From the NCBI GenBank assembly GCA_036526255.1, contig DATCYW010000017.1:10167-74166 (forward strand): a stretch of 64,000 bases of DNA. The letters run 5' to 3'. Below are positions 25,643 through 34,632 of the stretch, piece by piece. The position numbers and the translations under genes were made by a program. This stretch comes from Malonomonas sp036526255. Its GTDB lineage: Bacteria; Desulfobacterota; Desulfuromonadia; Desulfuromonadales; Geopsychrobacteraceae. The notes under the pieces were generated by a model. It worked only from the letters and a program-made list of their open reading frames with translations, made no database searches and had not been told where the DNA came from. Each line of letters begins with the position of its first letter. Within the stretch, counting starts at the first letter, position 1.

Positions 25643-26434
25643 ATGAAACTCGTTCGTAAGGGGAAACTGACCTGTCTGCAGCCAGGCAATCTCGCTGCCG
25701 GGGTGGACGCCGGATTCAGTACCCGCAATGGCGGCGTCAGCCGGGCGCCTTACAATTCGCTGAACCTTGGACTGAATACCGATGACCAGCTGGCGCAGGT
25801 TGAGGGGAACCGTTCGACCTTTGCACGAACCTTCGATCTGGCTCCGCACCAGCTGTTGACGGTCAGGCAGGTCCACGGCAACGACCTGTTGCTGATCGAT
25901 GAGCCGAACCCGGATATCAGCCATTTTCTGTCCCTTGAGGTGGATGCCATTGTCACCAACCAGCCGGGAATCATGCTCGGCGTGCTGGTTGCCGACTGTT
26001 ATCCGGTTTTGATCTGGCATGCGCAGCGGCAGGTGATCGCGGCCGTGCACGTCGGTTGGCGGGGCGCCGCCAACGGCATTCTGGCTAAGGTGATCAAGAC
26101 CTTGACCAGTCATTTCGATTGCCCGGTCGAGGAGCTGCAGGCGGCAGTCGGCCCTGGCATCGGCGCCCACAAGTATGAAGTTGACCGGCCGGTTCGGGAT
26201 GCTTTTCGTACCGGCAGCGGGTTCTGGCCGGAGATTTCCACCGAAGTCAAGTTGGGTCACTGGCAGCTCGACCTTTCCCTCAGCTGTCGTTTGCAGTTGG
26301 AAAAAGCCGGAATGGCGCCGTTGAATCTGGCGGTTGCCGCGCAGTGTACCTGCTGCCACCCCGAGCTGTTTTTCTCTTATCGGCGGGATCAGGGTGTGAC
26401 CGGCAGGCAGATGGGTTACATCATGCTCCGTTAA
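25643..26434 (+). CDS. pgeF: Peptidoglycan editing factor PgeF (YfiH/YlmD, multicopper-oxidase-like fold)
   Basis: 263 residues. Conserved residues of the family are visible: RQVHG (~75), LVADCYPVLI (~112), AVHVGWRGAA (~130), CTCCHPELFFSYRRD (~235). The His-Cys-His set forms the metal site. PgeF in E. coli removes mis-incorporated L-Ser from UDP-MurNAc; some homologues act on purine nucleosides. Start at 25643 follows acaggag. The rluD-pgeF order is common in bacteria. Confidence 0.9.
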   Translation: MKLVRKGKLTCLQPGNLAAGVDAGFSTRNGGVSRAPYNSLNLGLNTDDQLAQVEGNRSTFARTFDLAPHQLLTVRQVHGNDLLLIDEPNPDISHFLSLEVDAIVTNQPGIMLGVLVADCYPVLIWHAQRQVIAAVHVGWRGAANGILAKVIKTLTSHFDCPVEELQAAVGPGIGAHKYEVDRPVRDAFRTGSGFWPEISTEVKLGHWQLDLSLSCRLQLEKAGMAPLNLAVAAQCTCCHPELFFSYRRDQGVTGRQMGYIMLR

Positions 26435-26448
26435 AAAATGGATGGAAA

Positions 26449-26479
26449 AGAGTCGGCACGCAGCCGGCTCTTTTTTTTT
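26449..26479 (+). terminator. Terminator of the rluD-pgeF operon
   Basis: agagtcggc / gccggctct (one G-U) with a 5-base loop, followed by eight T residues. Confidence 0.9.
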
Positions 26480-26642
26480 GCCAATTTAAGAAGATTTTTA
26501 AGCTGTTTGCGCAGAAAAAAGTAAACGACCTGAGATTTTTGTCACCATTTGTGTGCAAGGTTCAGATATTTGTCAGGTACTGCGGATAGAATTCACTCCA
26601 GTTACTGAAAAACCGGAGCGGGGTGCTAGTTTCGGAGGGGGG

Positions 26643-26685
26643 AAGCCCCCATCTTCCAACCGGAGGATGGGGGCTTTCAGTTTTT
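26643..26685. terminator. GC-rich hairpin between pgeF and trkH
   Basis: aagcccccatcttcc / ggaggatgggggctt (one G-U) with a 4-base loop, followed on the + side by tcagttttt. It is placed as a trkH terminator, but on the minus strand it has no T run; the + orientation fits better. The preceding stretch from 26480 holds no protein gene and may be a small transcript. Confidence 0.5.
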
Positions 26686-26707
26686 CAGGACCCAGTGCTT
26701 ACGGGAT

Positions 26708-28153
26708 TTACTTTCGCCAGAAGGATGGGAAGAACAGTACCAGCACGGTGAACAGCTCCAGTCGGCCCATCAGCATGCAGACAATCAGTACCGATTTGCC
26801 GAACGCCGGAATATGGGCAAAGTTATCGACCGGACCGACGGTCCCGAGCCCCGGGCCAATATTGGCCAGGCAGGCAACAACCGCCGCACCGCCGGAAACC
26901 AGATCCATCCCGCAGGCCGCCATCAGCAGCGAAGCGGCAACAAAAATTCCAATGAACAGGGCAAAGAAACCAAGGATTGCCTGCATAACATCTTTGTCAA
27001 CCGGCCGGTTGCCGAGCTTGACCAGTCGCACCGCACGGGGGTGGATCAGCCGGAAAACCTGCACCTGTACATGCTTGAAAAGCAGCAGAATTCTGACCAC
27101 TTTCATGCCGCCGCCGGTTGAGCCGGCACAGCCGCCGATGAACATCAGCATGATCAATATGTACTGTGCCATGACCGGCCAGCCTTCATAATCCGCAGTA
27201 CCGAAGCCGGTGGTGGTGATAATCGAACTGACCTGGAAAATCGAATAGCGCAAGTTGTCGCCGAGGTTGGTGTAGACTCCACCGATCCCATTGAAAAGCA
27301 TGATCACCAGCGTCGCGACCAGGATGATGGCCAGATAGCAGCGGAGCTCTTCGTTGCGGTAAAAATCGCCCAGACGACCGCGCAATATCTGAAAGTGCAG
27401 GGTGAAATTAACCCCGGCCAGGATCATGAAAAAGGTGATGACCGCGTCGATATAACTGCTGTCGTAGGCTGCTACCGAAGTGTTACGGGTGGAAAAACCG
27501 CCAGTTGCCAGGGTCGCGAACGAGTGGCAGATGGCGTCAAAAAAGTTCATCCCGCCGAACATCAGCAGCAGTGTTTCTGTCGCTGTCAGCAGCACATAGG
27601 CGCCCCATAACAGCTTTGCGGTATCCTGAATCCGCGGTTTCAGGCGGTCTGCGGTCGGCCCAGGCACTTCGGCTTTGAACAGCTGCATCCCCCCGACTCC
27701 GAGCATCGGCAGGATCGCCAGTGACAGCACGATGATCCCCATCCCGCCCAGCCAGTGCGTCAGGGCGCGCCAGAAGTGCAGACTTTTCGGCAGGGCCTCG
27801 ATGTCGGTCAGGATGGTCGAACCGGTGGTGGTAAAGCCGCTCATGGTTTCGAAGCAGGCATCCAGCGGTGAGGGGATGGCGCCGGAAAGCAGATAGGGCA
27901 GCGCGCCGAAAATGGCGAAAAAGGTCCAGGCGAAGGTCACTACGGCGAAGCCGTCGCGGACGGAGAGCTCGGCACGGCACTTGACCAGGCGGAACATCAG
28001 ACCGCCGACCGTCAGGCAGATGAGCGCTGAAAGCAAAAAAGCCGGCCAGGCACCGTCATCGTAATAAAAGGAGAACGGCAGCGGCAGCAGCAGGGTTGCG
28101 GCCAAAAACAGCAGCAGCGCGCCGAGAATTCGGGTGGTCAGCAGCAGGTTCAT
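26708..28153 (-). CDS. trkH: Potassium uptake protein TrkH
   Basis: 481 residues, about ten membrane helices. Pore-loop motifs of the Trk/Ktr family are visible: SGFTTTGSTILTDIE (~115), ATGGFSTRN (~216), TTTGFGTADYEGWP (~314), and GGCAGSTGGGMKV (~340). It forms the K+ channel subunit gated by TrkA. Its start lies 2 bases after the trkA stop; both form one transcription unit. Confidence 0.93.
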   Translation of the reverse strand: MNLLLTTRILGALLLFLAATLLLPLPFSFYYDDGAWPAFLLSALICLTVGGLMFRLVKCRAELSVRDGFAVVTFAWTFFAIFGALPYLLSGAIPSPLDACFETMSGFTTTGSTILTDIEALPKSLHFWRALTHWLGGMGIIVLSLAILPMLGVGGMQLFKAEVPGPTADRLKPRIQDTAKLLWGAYVLLTATETLLLMFGGMNFFDAICHSFATLATGGFSTRNTSVAAYDSSYIDAVITFFMILAGVNFTLHFQILRGRLGDFYRNEELRCYLAIILVATLVIMLFNGIGGVYTNLGDNLRYSIFQVSSIITTTGFGTADYEGWPVMAQYILIMLMFIGGCAGSTGGGMKVVRILLLFKHVQVQVFRLIHPRAVRLVKLGNRPVDKDVMQAILGFFALFIGIFVAASLLMAACGMDLVSGGAAVVACLANIGPGLGTVGPVDNFAHIPAFGKSVLIVCMLMGRLELFTVLVLFFPSFWRK

Positions 28154-28155
28154 TG

Positions 28156-29508
28156 TTAAGAGAAGAACCTTTCGACTTTCTGCAAGGCTTCCGGAAGGGC
28201 GAAGATCAGCACCCGGTCGCCACTTCGCAGCTGACTTTCACCGGTCGGAATTTCATAACTGCTGTTATGGACAATGGCCCCGATGATTGCGCCGCGTGGA
28301 AAGTGCAGCGCTCGCAGCGGGATGTTTAACAGGCCGCTGCTCTCTTTGATTTCAATCTCCAGGACCTCCGAATTGCTCCCATCTACGGCGGTCAGCGAGA
28401 TGATGTCGCCACGACGGACGAATTTCAGGATCGCTCCGGCAGCGGCAAGGCGCGGTGAAACGCAGGCGTCGATCCCCAGATCAGAAGCCAACCCGAGCAG
28501 CTCCGGTTGGCTGACCAGCGCCAGAGTCCGGCGCACCCGATGTTGCCTTGCGAGCAGGCAGGTCAGGATGTTGGTCTCGTCATTCTGGGTGACCGCGATA
28601 AATACATCCGCGTCCGCCAGCCCTTCATCCAGCAGGGTAGAAACATCAAGTCCGTCGGTGTTTAGCACGACGGTCTTGTTCAGCTTTTCAGCCAGCTTGT
28701 GACAGCGATCTTCATTCTTTTCAATCAGCTTGGTGTTGAAACGAAGATCCTCCAGGCTCTGCGCCACCTGCACGCCGATCCGGCTGCCGCCGAGCACGAA
28801 GGCCCGGTGGGTCGATTTGGCCTCAACTTTTTCCGACTGCAACAGGTAGTTGATGGCCGGCAGTTCGCGGTGATGGGCAAAAATATAGATACGGTCGCCG
28901 CTCTGGATAATGTCATCACCGCGCGGAATAATGGTGTCACTGCCGCGGTTGATGGCGACGACGACGAATTTATACATGCCGCGCAGCTCGCCCAGCTCGG
29001 CCAGCGTCAGATCGCACAAGGGGCTGGAGGGGGTGATCCGGTAGCCCTGAAAGTGAATCTGACCTTCGGCAAATTCTGCAACATCGAAAGCCCTGGCGCT
29101 GCAGGCCAGTTTGGAGAGTTCCTCGGCCACCGCATCTTCGGGGTTGATCAGCAGATCGATGCCGAGCTTTTCCTTGGAGAGGATTGCCTTACTGTTTGAA
29201 AATTCGATGCTCTTGGTGCGGGCGACGCGGGTTTTGACCTGATATTCGCGCGCCAGCAGGCAGGCAAGGATATTGACTTCATCCTTGTTGGTAACGGCGA
29301 TAAAGATATCGGTGGTTTTGATCCCCGCCTGTTCCAGCATTTCGGCACTGGCGCCGTTACCGGTGACGCCGAGAACGTTCAGTCGGTCCTGGGCCCGCTC
29401 GACCTTCTCCTCGTCCTGGTCAATCAGGGTCACTTCATGCCCTTCGCGGGACAGTCGGTCGCAAAGGAAGTAGCCAACCTGCCCGGCGCCGACGATAAGG
29501 ATTTTCAT
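28156..29508 (-). CDS. trkA: Trk potassium uptake regulator TrkA
   Basis: 450 residues with two RCK repeats. The first NAD-binding GAGQVGYFLCDRL is at ~6 and the second GGSRIGVQVAQSL at ~237, each followed by a TrkA-C domain (~140-220 and ~370-450). It binds nucleotides and gates TrkH at the membrane. It is divergent from the HNH gene. Confidence 0.94.
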   Translation of the reverse strand: MKILIVGAGQVGYFLCDRLSREGHEVTLIDQDEEKVERAQDRLNVLGVTGNGASAEMLEQAGIKTTDIFIAVTNKDEVNILACLLAREYQVKTRVARTKSIEFSNSKAILSKEKLGIDLLINPEDAVAEELSKLACSARAFDVAEFAEGQIHFQGYRITPSSPLCDLTLAELGELRGMYKFVVVAINRGSDTIIPRGDDIIQSGDRIYIFAHHRELPAINYLLQSEKVEAKSTHRAFVLGGSRIGVQVAQSLEDLRFNTKLIEKNEDRCHKLAEKLNKTVVLNTDGLDVSTLLDEGLADADVFIAVTQNDETNILTCLLARQHRVRRTLALVSQPELLGLASDLGIDACVSPRLAAAGAILKFVRRGDIISLTAVDGSNSEVLEIEIKESSGLLNIPLRALHFPRGAIIGAIVHNSSYEIPTGESQLRSGDRVLIFALPEALQKVERFFS

Positions 29509-29572
29509 GGATGATCCCTTTTACAGAAGCTGTATTCACACGCGAAAAGACGCCCGCCAAGATCGCATAAAA

Positions 29573-29586
29573 TGCACATTTGTGCA
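29573..29586. promoter_or_regulatory. 14-bp palindrome in the trkA/HNH divergent region
   Basis: tgcacatttgtgca is a perfect palindrome about 65 bases upstream of trkA and 40 upstream of the HNH gene. It is a reasonable operator candidate; no regulator is identified. Confidence 0.3.
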
Positions 29587-29625
29587 ATAATGCCGACCTC
29601 AGTTAAGGGAGGTCGAGAGCGTATT

Positions 29626-29928
29626 ATGGATGATTTTTCTATCGATGTGGATGATGCAACCATCCGTCGGGAGCGCGAAAAAGCCCGCGAGTTGCGCAAG
29701 CAAGGCTGGTGGCAGAGCCGAGTTTCCAGAGGAGTTTGTCATTATTGCGAACAGCAGGTGCCGGCGAAAGAGCTGACTCTGGATCACATCTTGCCGCTGG
29801 CGCGTGGCGGCCGCAGCACCAAGGGGAATTGTGTCCCGGCCTGCAAAGAGTGCAACAACCAGAAAAAAAATCTGCTGCCGCTGGAGTGGGAGGAGCACTT
29901 GCAGAGGCTGAAAGACCGGTCGCAGTAA
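29626..29928 (+). CDS. HNH endonuclease-type protein
   Basis: 100 residues from the ATG at 29626; aagggagg lies 13 bases upstream. A zinc-stabilised HNH core is visible: CHYC, then LTLDHILPLARGGRS, then GNCVPACKECNNQK. The first His (DH), the Asn (GN) and the zinc cysteines (CxxC twice) are all present. Small stand-alone HNH proteins occur widely with unclear roles. No restriction or phage genes are nearby, so it is probably a housekeeping nuclease. A strong terminator follows. Confidence 0.85.
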   Translation: MDDFSIDVDDATIRREREKARELRKQGWWQSRVSRGVCHYCEQQVPAKELTLDHILPLARGGRSTKGNCVPACKECNNQKKNLLPLEWEEHLQRLKDRSQ

Positions 29929-29937
29929 CAATCAATA

Positions 29938-29978
29938 AACAACAAAGCGGCTGCCTGACTGGCAGCCGCTTTGTTGTT
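29938..29978. terminator. Bidirectional terminator with 18-bp perfect stem
   Basis: Arms 29938-29955 and 29961-29978 are perfectly complementary with a 5-base loop. It separates the convergent HNH gene and the glycan operon. Confidence 0.88.
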
Positions 29979-29984
29979 TCAGTC

Positions 29985-32900
29985 TCAGGCCGCCGGCATC
30001 TGCCGGTAATTGCGGGCCTTGGTATAGAGCTCCTGATACTGCTCTGCTGATTTTGTCCAGCTGAAATCCTGGGTCATCCCGCGTTTGACCAGCGTCAGCC
30101 AGCGGCTGCGTTGCGGGTAGATAGCCAGGGCGCGGTCGATGGCTTCCAGCAACTGCGCCGGCTCGGATTTCTCAAAGATAAAGCCATACCCCTGGCGCGG
30201 GTGCGCATCGACATCCAGCACCGTGTCAGCCAGTCCGCCGGTGTTGCGGACCACCGGCAGGGCGCCGTAGGTCAGGGAGATCATCTGCGTCAGTCCGCAG
30301 GGCTCATACAGGCTGGGCACCAGCAGCAGATCGCTGGCGGCATAGACCCGGTGTGAGAGGTTTTCGTCAAAGCCGAGGTTGATCGATACCTTGCCGGGAT
30401 ATTTACCTGCCTGGGCGCCCCAGAACGCCATCGCGTCCTGATTGCCGGAGCCGAGCAGGACGAACTGGACGTCGCGGGTCAGCAGGTCGCCCCAGATCTT
30501 TTCCACCAGGTCGATCCCCTTTTGCCGGTCGAGCCGGCTGACCAGGGCGATAATCGGCACATCATGGCGCTGCTCCAGCCCCAACTCCTTCTGCAGTAAC
30601 CGCTTGCAGGCGCGCTTGCCGTTCAGGTTTTCCGCGTTAAAGGCGGTCGGCAGCGCCGTATCCAGCGCCGGGTCCCAGCTGCGGCGGTCCAGCCCGTTGA
30701 TGATGCCGTGCAGATCCTCTTTGCGCTGCTGCAGTATCCCCTCAAAGCCGTGCCCCTGTTCGGCGCTCTGAATTTCCCGGCAGTAGGTCGGCGACACCGT
30801 GTTGATCACGTCGGCATAGTTGATCCCGCCTTTGAGCGCGGAAATGTTGCCGAAATACTCCATTCCTTGTGCGGAGGCCAGTGAACTGTCCATCCCCAGC
30901 AGACGCAGCGTGTCCAGCGGGAAGGTGCCCTGATAGCCGAGATTGTGGATGGTCAGCAGGGTGGCGATTGACGAATAAAAGGGGTTGTGGCGCAGCTCTG
31001 TTCTCAGCAGCGCGGGGATAAAGCTGGTCTGCCAGTCGTGAATATGGATGACGTCCGGCCGGAAATCGAGCCGCTTGATCATCTCCAGAACCGCGCGACA
31101 GAAAAAGCCGAACCGCAGACTGTTGTCGGCGTAATCCCCTTCAGCAGTGCCGTAGAGTGGATCGCGGTCGAAAAATTCCGGACAATCGATAAACCAGTAG
31201 GGGACGCCATCGTGCGAGGCCTGCTTGAGGCTGCCCCGATAGGCGGTGCCGTCAAGGGTCACTTCAACACTTTTGCGCCCTTTGCGCAGACTGACGCCGC
31301 TGCGTTCGGCGGAGCGGTGGCCAGGGAGGATGACCCTTACATCGTGGCCTAACTGGCGCAACGCGCGCGGCAACGATCCGGCAACATCGGCAAGTCCGCC
31401 GGTCTTGGCAAAGGGGGTCGCTTCGGGGGTGACAAAGAGAATCTTCATTGAGGTAGTGCCTCCTGAGACTGAAGGCAGGGCCGGTTTATCCGGTTCCGCA
31501 CCTTCGAGGCACTGCAAAAAAATATCCACCTGATAGTCGGATTTTGCTGCATAGGCAACGACAGTCCGACGGTTAATTAATAATTCATCTATAATTTGTG
31601 ATAACTCATCAAGATCAGCGGAATTGTCTTTATAAGAATGAAAGATTAAAAATTGAAAAAAGATGCCAAGAGAGCTGTTCAGGGCCTGCTGGTCGAACCA
31701 GTCTACTTCATTATAATAATTACATTTGAGGAGTTTTCGCCAGTCTCTCCGGTTAAATAACCGGTCCAATGGCGGGTACAGTTTCTCAGGGGTCAGATTT
31801 TCGCTGTTGATTAATCGGTCATCCAACCCTTGCAGCGCGGCAAAGTCGCCCTCCAGTGCATCCGAAAAATGGCTTCTGAAGGAGATCTGCAGCAGCTGTT
31901 CAGGGTCGTAACCTTTCTGCTGTAATTGCTCCAACTCTGTCATCGCCCGCTTGACGCAATCACGGAAAGATTTCTGCGCTGCCGTCGGTTCTTCAAGTTC
32001 AAGCAGCTGTTGGCAGACGGCGGCGAAAGGCTCAAGTGGTAGCGCGGCATGGTCGGTCCAGAGGTTGCGACGTCCGCTGCTGCCATGGCGTTGCCAGAGC
32101 TGTTGCCAGCGGCCATCCTGATCCCGGACTGCGGTGAAGTCGGTGAAGACGTGGTGACAGTAAGGGGGCAGGCTAAAGGTGCCGCCTGCGCGCATGGCGG
32201 CGGTCGGTTGCAGGTGCTGAAGCCCTGAAGCCAGATCGGTCAAGAGGATAAAGTCGCTCCGCTGGTCAATATTGCAGGCTGCGGCAACGCCCTGTTGCTT
32301 TGCATCGGCGCGGGGAGCCGGTTCAGCGACCCGGCCGTTGATCTGCAGTGGTGAATTATTACAGAGGATCAGAACCTGTTGTTGCGCCAGGCGATTGCTG
32401 TAGGCAAAGACGTTCTCTTCGACGCCGTAGTCGGAAACAAAATCATAGAGCTGGAAATCCGTAGCACCGCTGAACAGGGCCCGCTTACGCAGCAGCGGGA
32501 AGGTCTCACGCTGGTGTCTGTTCAACAAGTGCTGATCGGCCTGTTCCTGCCAGCGCGGCGTCAGGTACTCCATGCCGTACTTCTCGCTAAAGCCTTCGAT
32601 CTGGCCGTGACCGAACATCGGCAGCCCCGGCATGGTCGCCAGCATGGTCGCTACGCAAAAATATTTGTCATCTTTACCGAATTGCTCGATCGCCGGTTTT
32701 TCATCCGGATTGCTCATGAAATTGACAAAGCGCTGTAGGATCGCCGGATCGAAAGAAAGAATATTCTTGATGGTCTGCCGGTACTTGGCGTTCTCCTCGC
32801 GCTTCAGCATGTTCATAAAGGCGCTGTTGTAGACGCGGTGCATGCCGAGGGTGCGGACGAAGTAGCCCTCCATCAGCCAAAAGGCCTCAGCGACCAGCAG

Positions 32901-34628
32901 GGTGTCGGGGGCTTCCTGACGGACCCGGTCGACCAGTTCACGCCAGAATTCAAGTGGGAAGAACCGATTGAATTCTTCCTGCGGCAAGGCATGGTCGGCG
33001 CGCGATGGTACCCCGGCGCCACCGCCTGGCAGTGGGAACCAGAGCCGCTGGAAGTGCTTTTTCGCCAGCGTCATGGCCGCGTCGAAGCGGATGACCCGGA
33101 AGCGTTTTGCCACCGACAGGATCAGCTGGATCATGGTTTCGCGCACCTGCGGCAGCAGGTAGTTCAGCTGGGCGGTGTCGTTCCACGGCAGGTGGGTGCC
33201 GTCGTTGCCGTGATAGAGGTAGCGCACTTCGCCGCTGTGATGATTCAGGTAACGACAGGTGACCGCCGCTTCGCTGTGGTCGTAGTAGCCGTCCTCGATC
33301 TGTACCGTAAAATCGCCGTCCTCACTCAGGTCCGGGCCGGTGTAACGGTAGCCGGGGTAGGGGGGATGACTCAGCTGGATGAACCAGTCGGGGTGTTCTT
33401 TGACCCAGGCTGAATCGATGCCGGTGTGATTGGTGACCACGTCGCAGGCCAGATCGATGCCGCGTTGCCGGCAGCGCCCACGCAGGTTTTCCAGCGCCGC
33501 GTCGCCGCCCAGATCCTCGGCAATCTTATAGTCGTGGATGGCATAGGCCGAGGCCGCCACCTGCAGCTGTCCGCAGAGCTGTTTGATTTTCTGCGAGGCT
33601 CTGGAGCGTTGCCAGATGCCGATCAGCCAGAGACTGTTGAAGCCGTTACCGGCAATTTCATTCAGCTCCGCGTCGGGGATCTGGTCGAGGCGATAGATGT
33701 GCTGACCGTACTTGTCCGACAGCTGATGCAGCCAGACGTAAATGGTTTTGGCCAGCAGGACGGTGCGTGGCATCCAGTCGAGATCGGCGGTGAAGTTCGC
33801 AAACTCGGCATTCAGATAGTTGGCCGGATCGAGCGTGGTGGTCGCAACTTCGCCTGGATGGCCCGGGCGATGTCCTTCCTGTTCATAATGGCTGATTGAG
33901 TCGGAGATCTGCGCCAGCAGCTCGGCAGGCAGTATGCCGCTCCAGGTCTTTTGCAGCAACAGCAGCTGCTCGCGCAGCGATTTGCTGCTTTGCAACGGCT
34001 TCAGCAAGCGCTCCAGCAAGGAATCAGGCAGATGGCCATAGCCATCATCAACTTCTGGCAGCGCCAGATCGATCTGCTGCAGCGCCAGATGATACTGGGT
34101 GGTCTGTTGCAGTTGCAGCTCTTCACGCTGAAAGAGCGGCGCGGCTGACTGCAGCGCCGGGTTCTGGCTCTGAACGCGCAGCAGAAACAGTTCGAGCAGC
34201 AGTTCATCCAGTTTGCCCAGCTGTTCAAGTTGCCGCAGCAGTTGACCGATGTCGCTCTGCCCCAGGCTGATCGGAACCGTGGGGAACAGTTTGAGGAATG
34301 CCGAAAAAAGAGTTTCCAGTTGTGGCAGTTCCAGCGAACTGTCGGTCAGCATCACGCGGTTGCGGAACGTTTTACAGTTGCGGCTGGCCAGATAGTGTCG
34401 GCCAATCTGCAGCAGCACCCGGTTCAGGGTTGCCCAGAGATCCAGTTCGCCGGCGGTCGGCGCCGCTGCCGATTGTTCGCGCAGGTGATCAGCGATCAGA
34501 TGCAAGAAATAGGTGCGCCCGGGCGGCGGCGATTGACGGAACTGCTCGGTCAGTTGCAATTGCTGCCAGAGGTTCTGGCCGCATTGGACGCCGAGCGGGT
34601 AGTGTGCTTGTCTTAAAAAATCATTCAT
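29985..34628 (-). CDS. glgA: GH13 amylase-like domain joined in frame to glycogen synthase GlgA
   Basis: One 1547-codon frame. Residues 1-290 are helical and unassigned. Residues ~290-850 are a GH13 alpha-amylase-like domain with DVVTNH (396-401), RFD (nucleophile D516), AEAF (E581) and NPD (640-642), where the usual NHD His is Pro. A helical region leads to a Pro/Gly/Ser linker (~1043-1060). Residues 1061-1547 are a complete GT5 glycogen synthase: KTGGLADVAGSLP, HIHDWQTSFIPALL, and the C-terminal PSLYEPCGLTQ. The GlgA part has its own ATG (31448) and an AGGAGG site, so separate GlgA may also be made. It transfers glucose from NDP-glucose to alpha-1,4-glucan. Last gene of the glycan operon. 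Confidence 0.88.
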   Translation of the reverse strand: MNDFLRQAHYPLGVQCGQNLWQQLQLTEQFRQSPPPGRTYFLHLIADHLREQSAAAPTAGELDLWATLNRVLLQIGRHYLASRNCKTFRNRVMLTDSSLELPQLETLFSAFLKLFPTVPISLGQSDIGQLLRQLEQLGKLDELLLELFLLRVQSQNPALQSAAPLFQREELQLQQTTQYHLALQQIDLALPEVDDGYGHLPDSLLERLLKPLQSSKSLREQLLLLQKTWSGILPAELLAQISDSISHYEQEGHRPGHPGEVATTTLDPANYLNAEFANFTADLDWMPRTVLLAKTIYVWLHQLSDKYGQHIYRLDQIPDAELNEIAGNGFNSLWLIGIWQRSRASQKIKQLCGQLQVAASAYAIHDYKIAEDLGGDAALENLRGRCRQRGIDLACDVVTNHTGIDSAWVKEHPDWFIQLSHPPYPGYRYTGPDLSEDGDFTVQIEDGYYDHSEAAVTCRYLNHHSGEVRYLYHGNDGTHLPWNDTAQLNYLLPQVRETMIQLILSVAKRFRVIRFDAAMTLAKKHFQRLWFPLPGGGAGVPSRADHALPQEEFNRFFPLEFWRELVDRVRQEAPDTLLVAEAFWLMEGYFVRTLGMHRVYNSAFMNMLKREENAKYRQTIKNILSFDPAILQRFVNFMSNPDEKPAIEQFGKDDKYFCVATMLATMPGLPMFGHGQIEGFSEKYGMEYLTPRWQEQADQHLLNRHQRETFPLLRKRALFSGATDFQLYDFVSDYGVEENVFAYSNRLAQQQVLILCNNSPLQINGRVAEPAPRADAKQQGVAAACNIDQRSDFILLTDLASGLQHLQPTAAMRAGGTFSLPPYCHHVFTDFTAVRDQDGRWQQLWQRHGSSGRRNLWTDHAALPLEPFAAVCQQLLELEEPTAAQKSFRDCVKRAMTELEQLQQKGYDPEQLLQISFRSHFSDALEGDFAALQGLDDRLINSENLTPEKLYPPLDRLFNRRDWRKLLKCNYYNEVDWFDQQALNSSLGIFFQFLIFHSYKDNSADLDELSQIIDELLINRRTVVAYAAKSDYQVDIFLQCLEGAEPDKPALPSVSGGTTSMKILFVTPEATPFAKTGGLADVAGSLPRALRQLGHDVRVILPGHRSAERSGVSLRKGRKSVEVTLDGTAYRGSLKQASHDGVPYWFIDCPEFFDRDPLYGTAEGDYADNSLRFGFFCRAVLEMIKRLDFRPDVIHIHDWQTSFIPALLRTELRHNPFYSSIATLLTIHNLGYQGTFPLDTLRLLGMDSSLASAQGMEYFGNISALKGGINYADVINTVSPTYCREIQSAEQGHGFEGILQQRKEDLHGIINGLDRRSWDPALDTALPTAFNAENLNGKRACKRLLQKELGLEQRHDVPIIALVSRLDRQKGIDLVEKIWGDLLTRDVQFVLLGSGNQDAMAFWGAQAGKYPGKVSINLGFDENLSHRVYAASDLLLVPSLYEPCGLTQMISLTYGALPVVRNTGGLADTVLDVDAHPRQGYGFIFEKSEPAQLLEAIDRALAIYPQRSRWLTLVKRGMTQDFSWTKSAEQYQELYTKARNYRQMPAA
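31446..31464 (-). promoter_or_regulatory. Internal ribosome site and start codon for stand-alone GlgA
   Basis: On the minus strand AGGAGG (31464-31459) lies 10 bases before ATG (31448-31446), which begins MKILFVTPEATPF, the usual GlgA N-terminus. Translation from here gives a 487-residue protein, normal GlgA length. Confidence 0.7.
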
Positions 34629-34632
34629 AGGT

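Noticed and set aside
26580..26700. Cyclic di-GMP (GEMM) or other known riboswitch in the pgeF-trkH gap
   Set aside because: None of the conserved core sequences I know could be matched, and no gene follows on the + strand.
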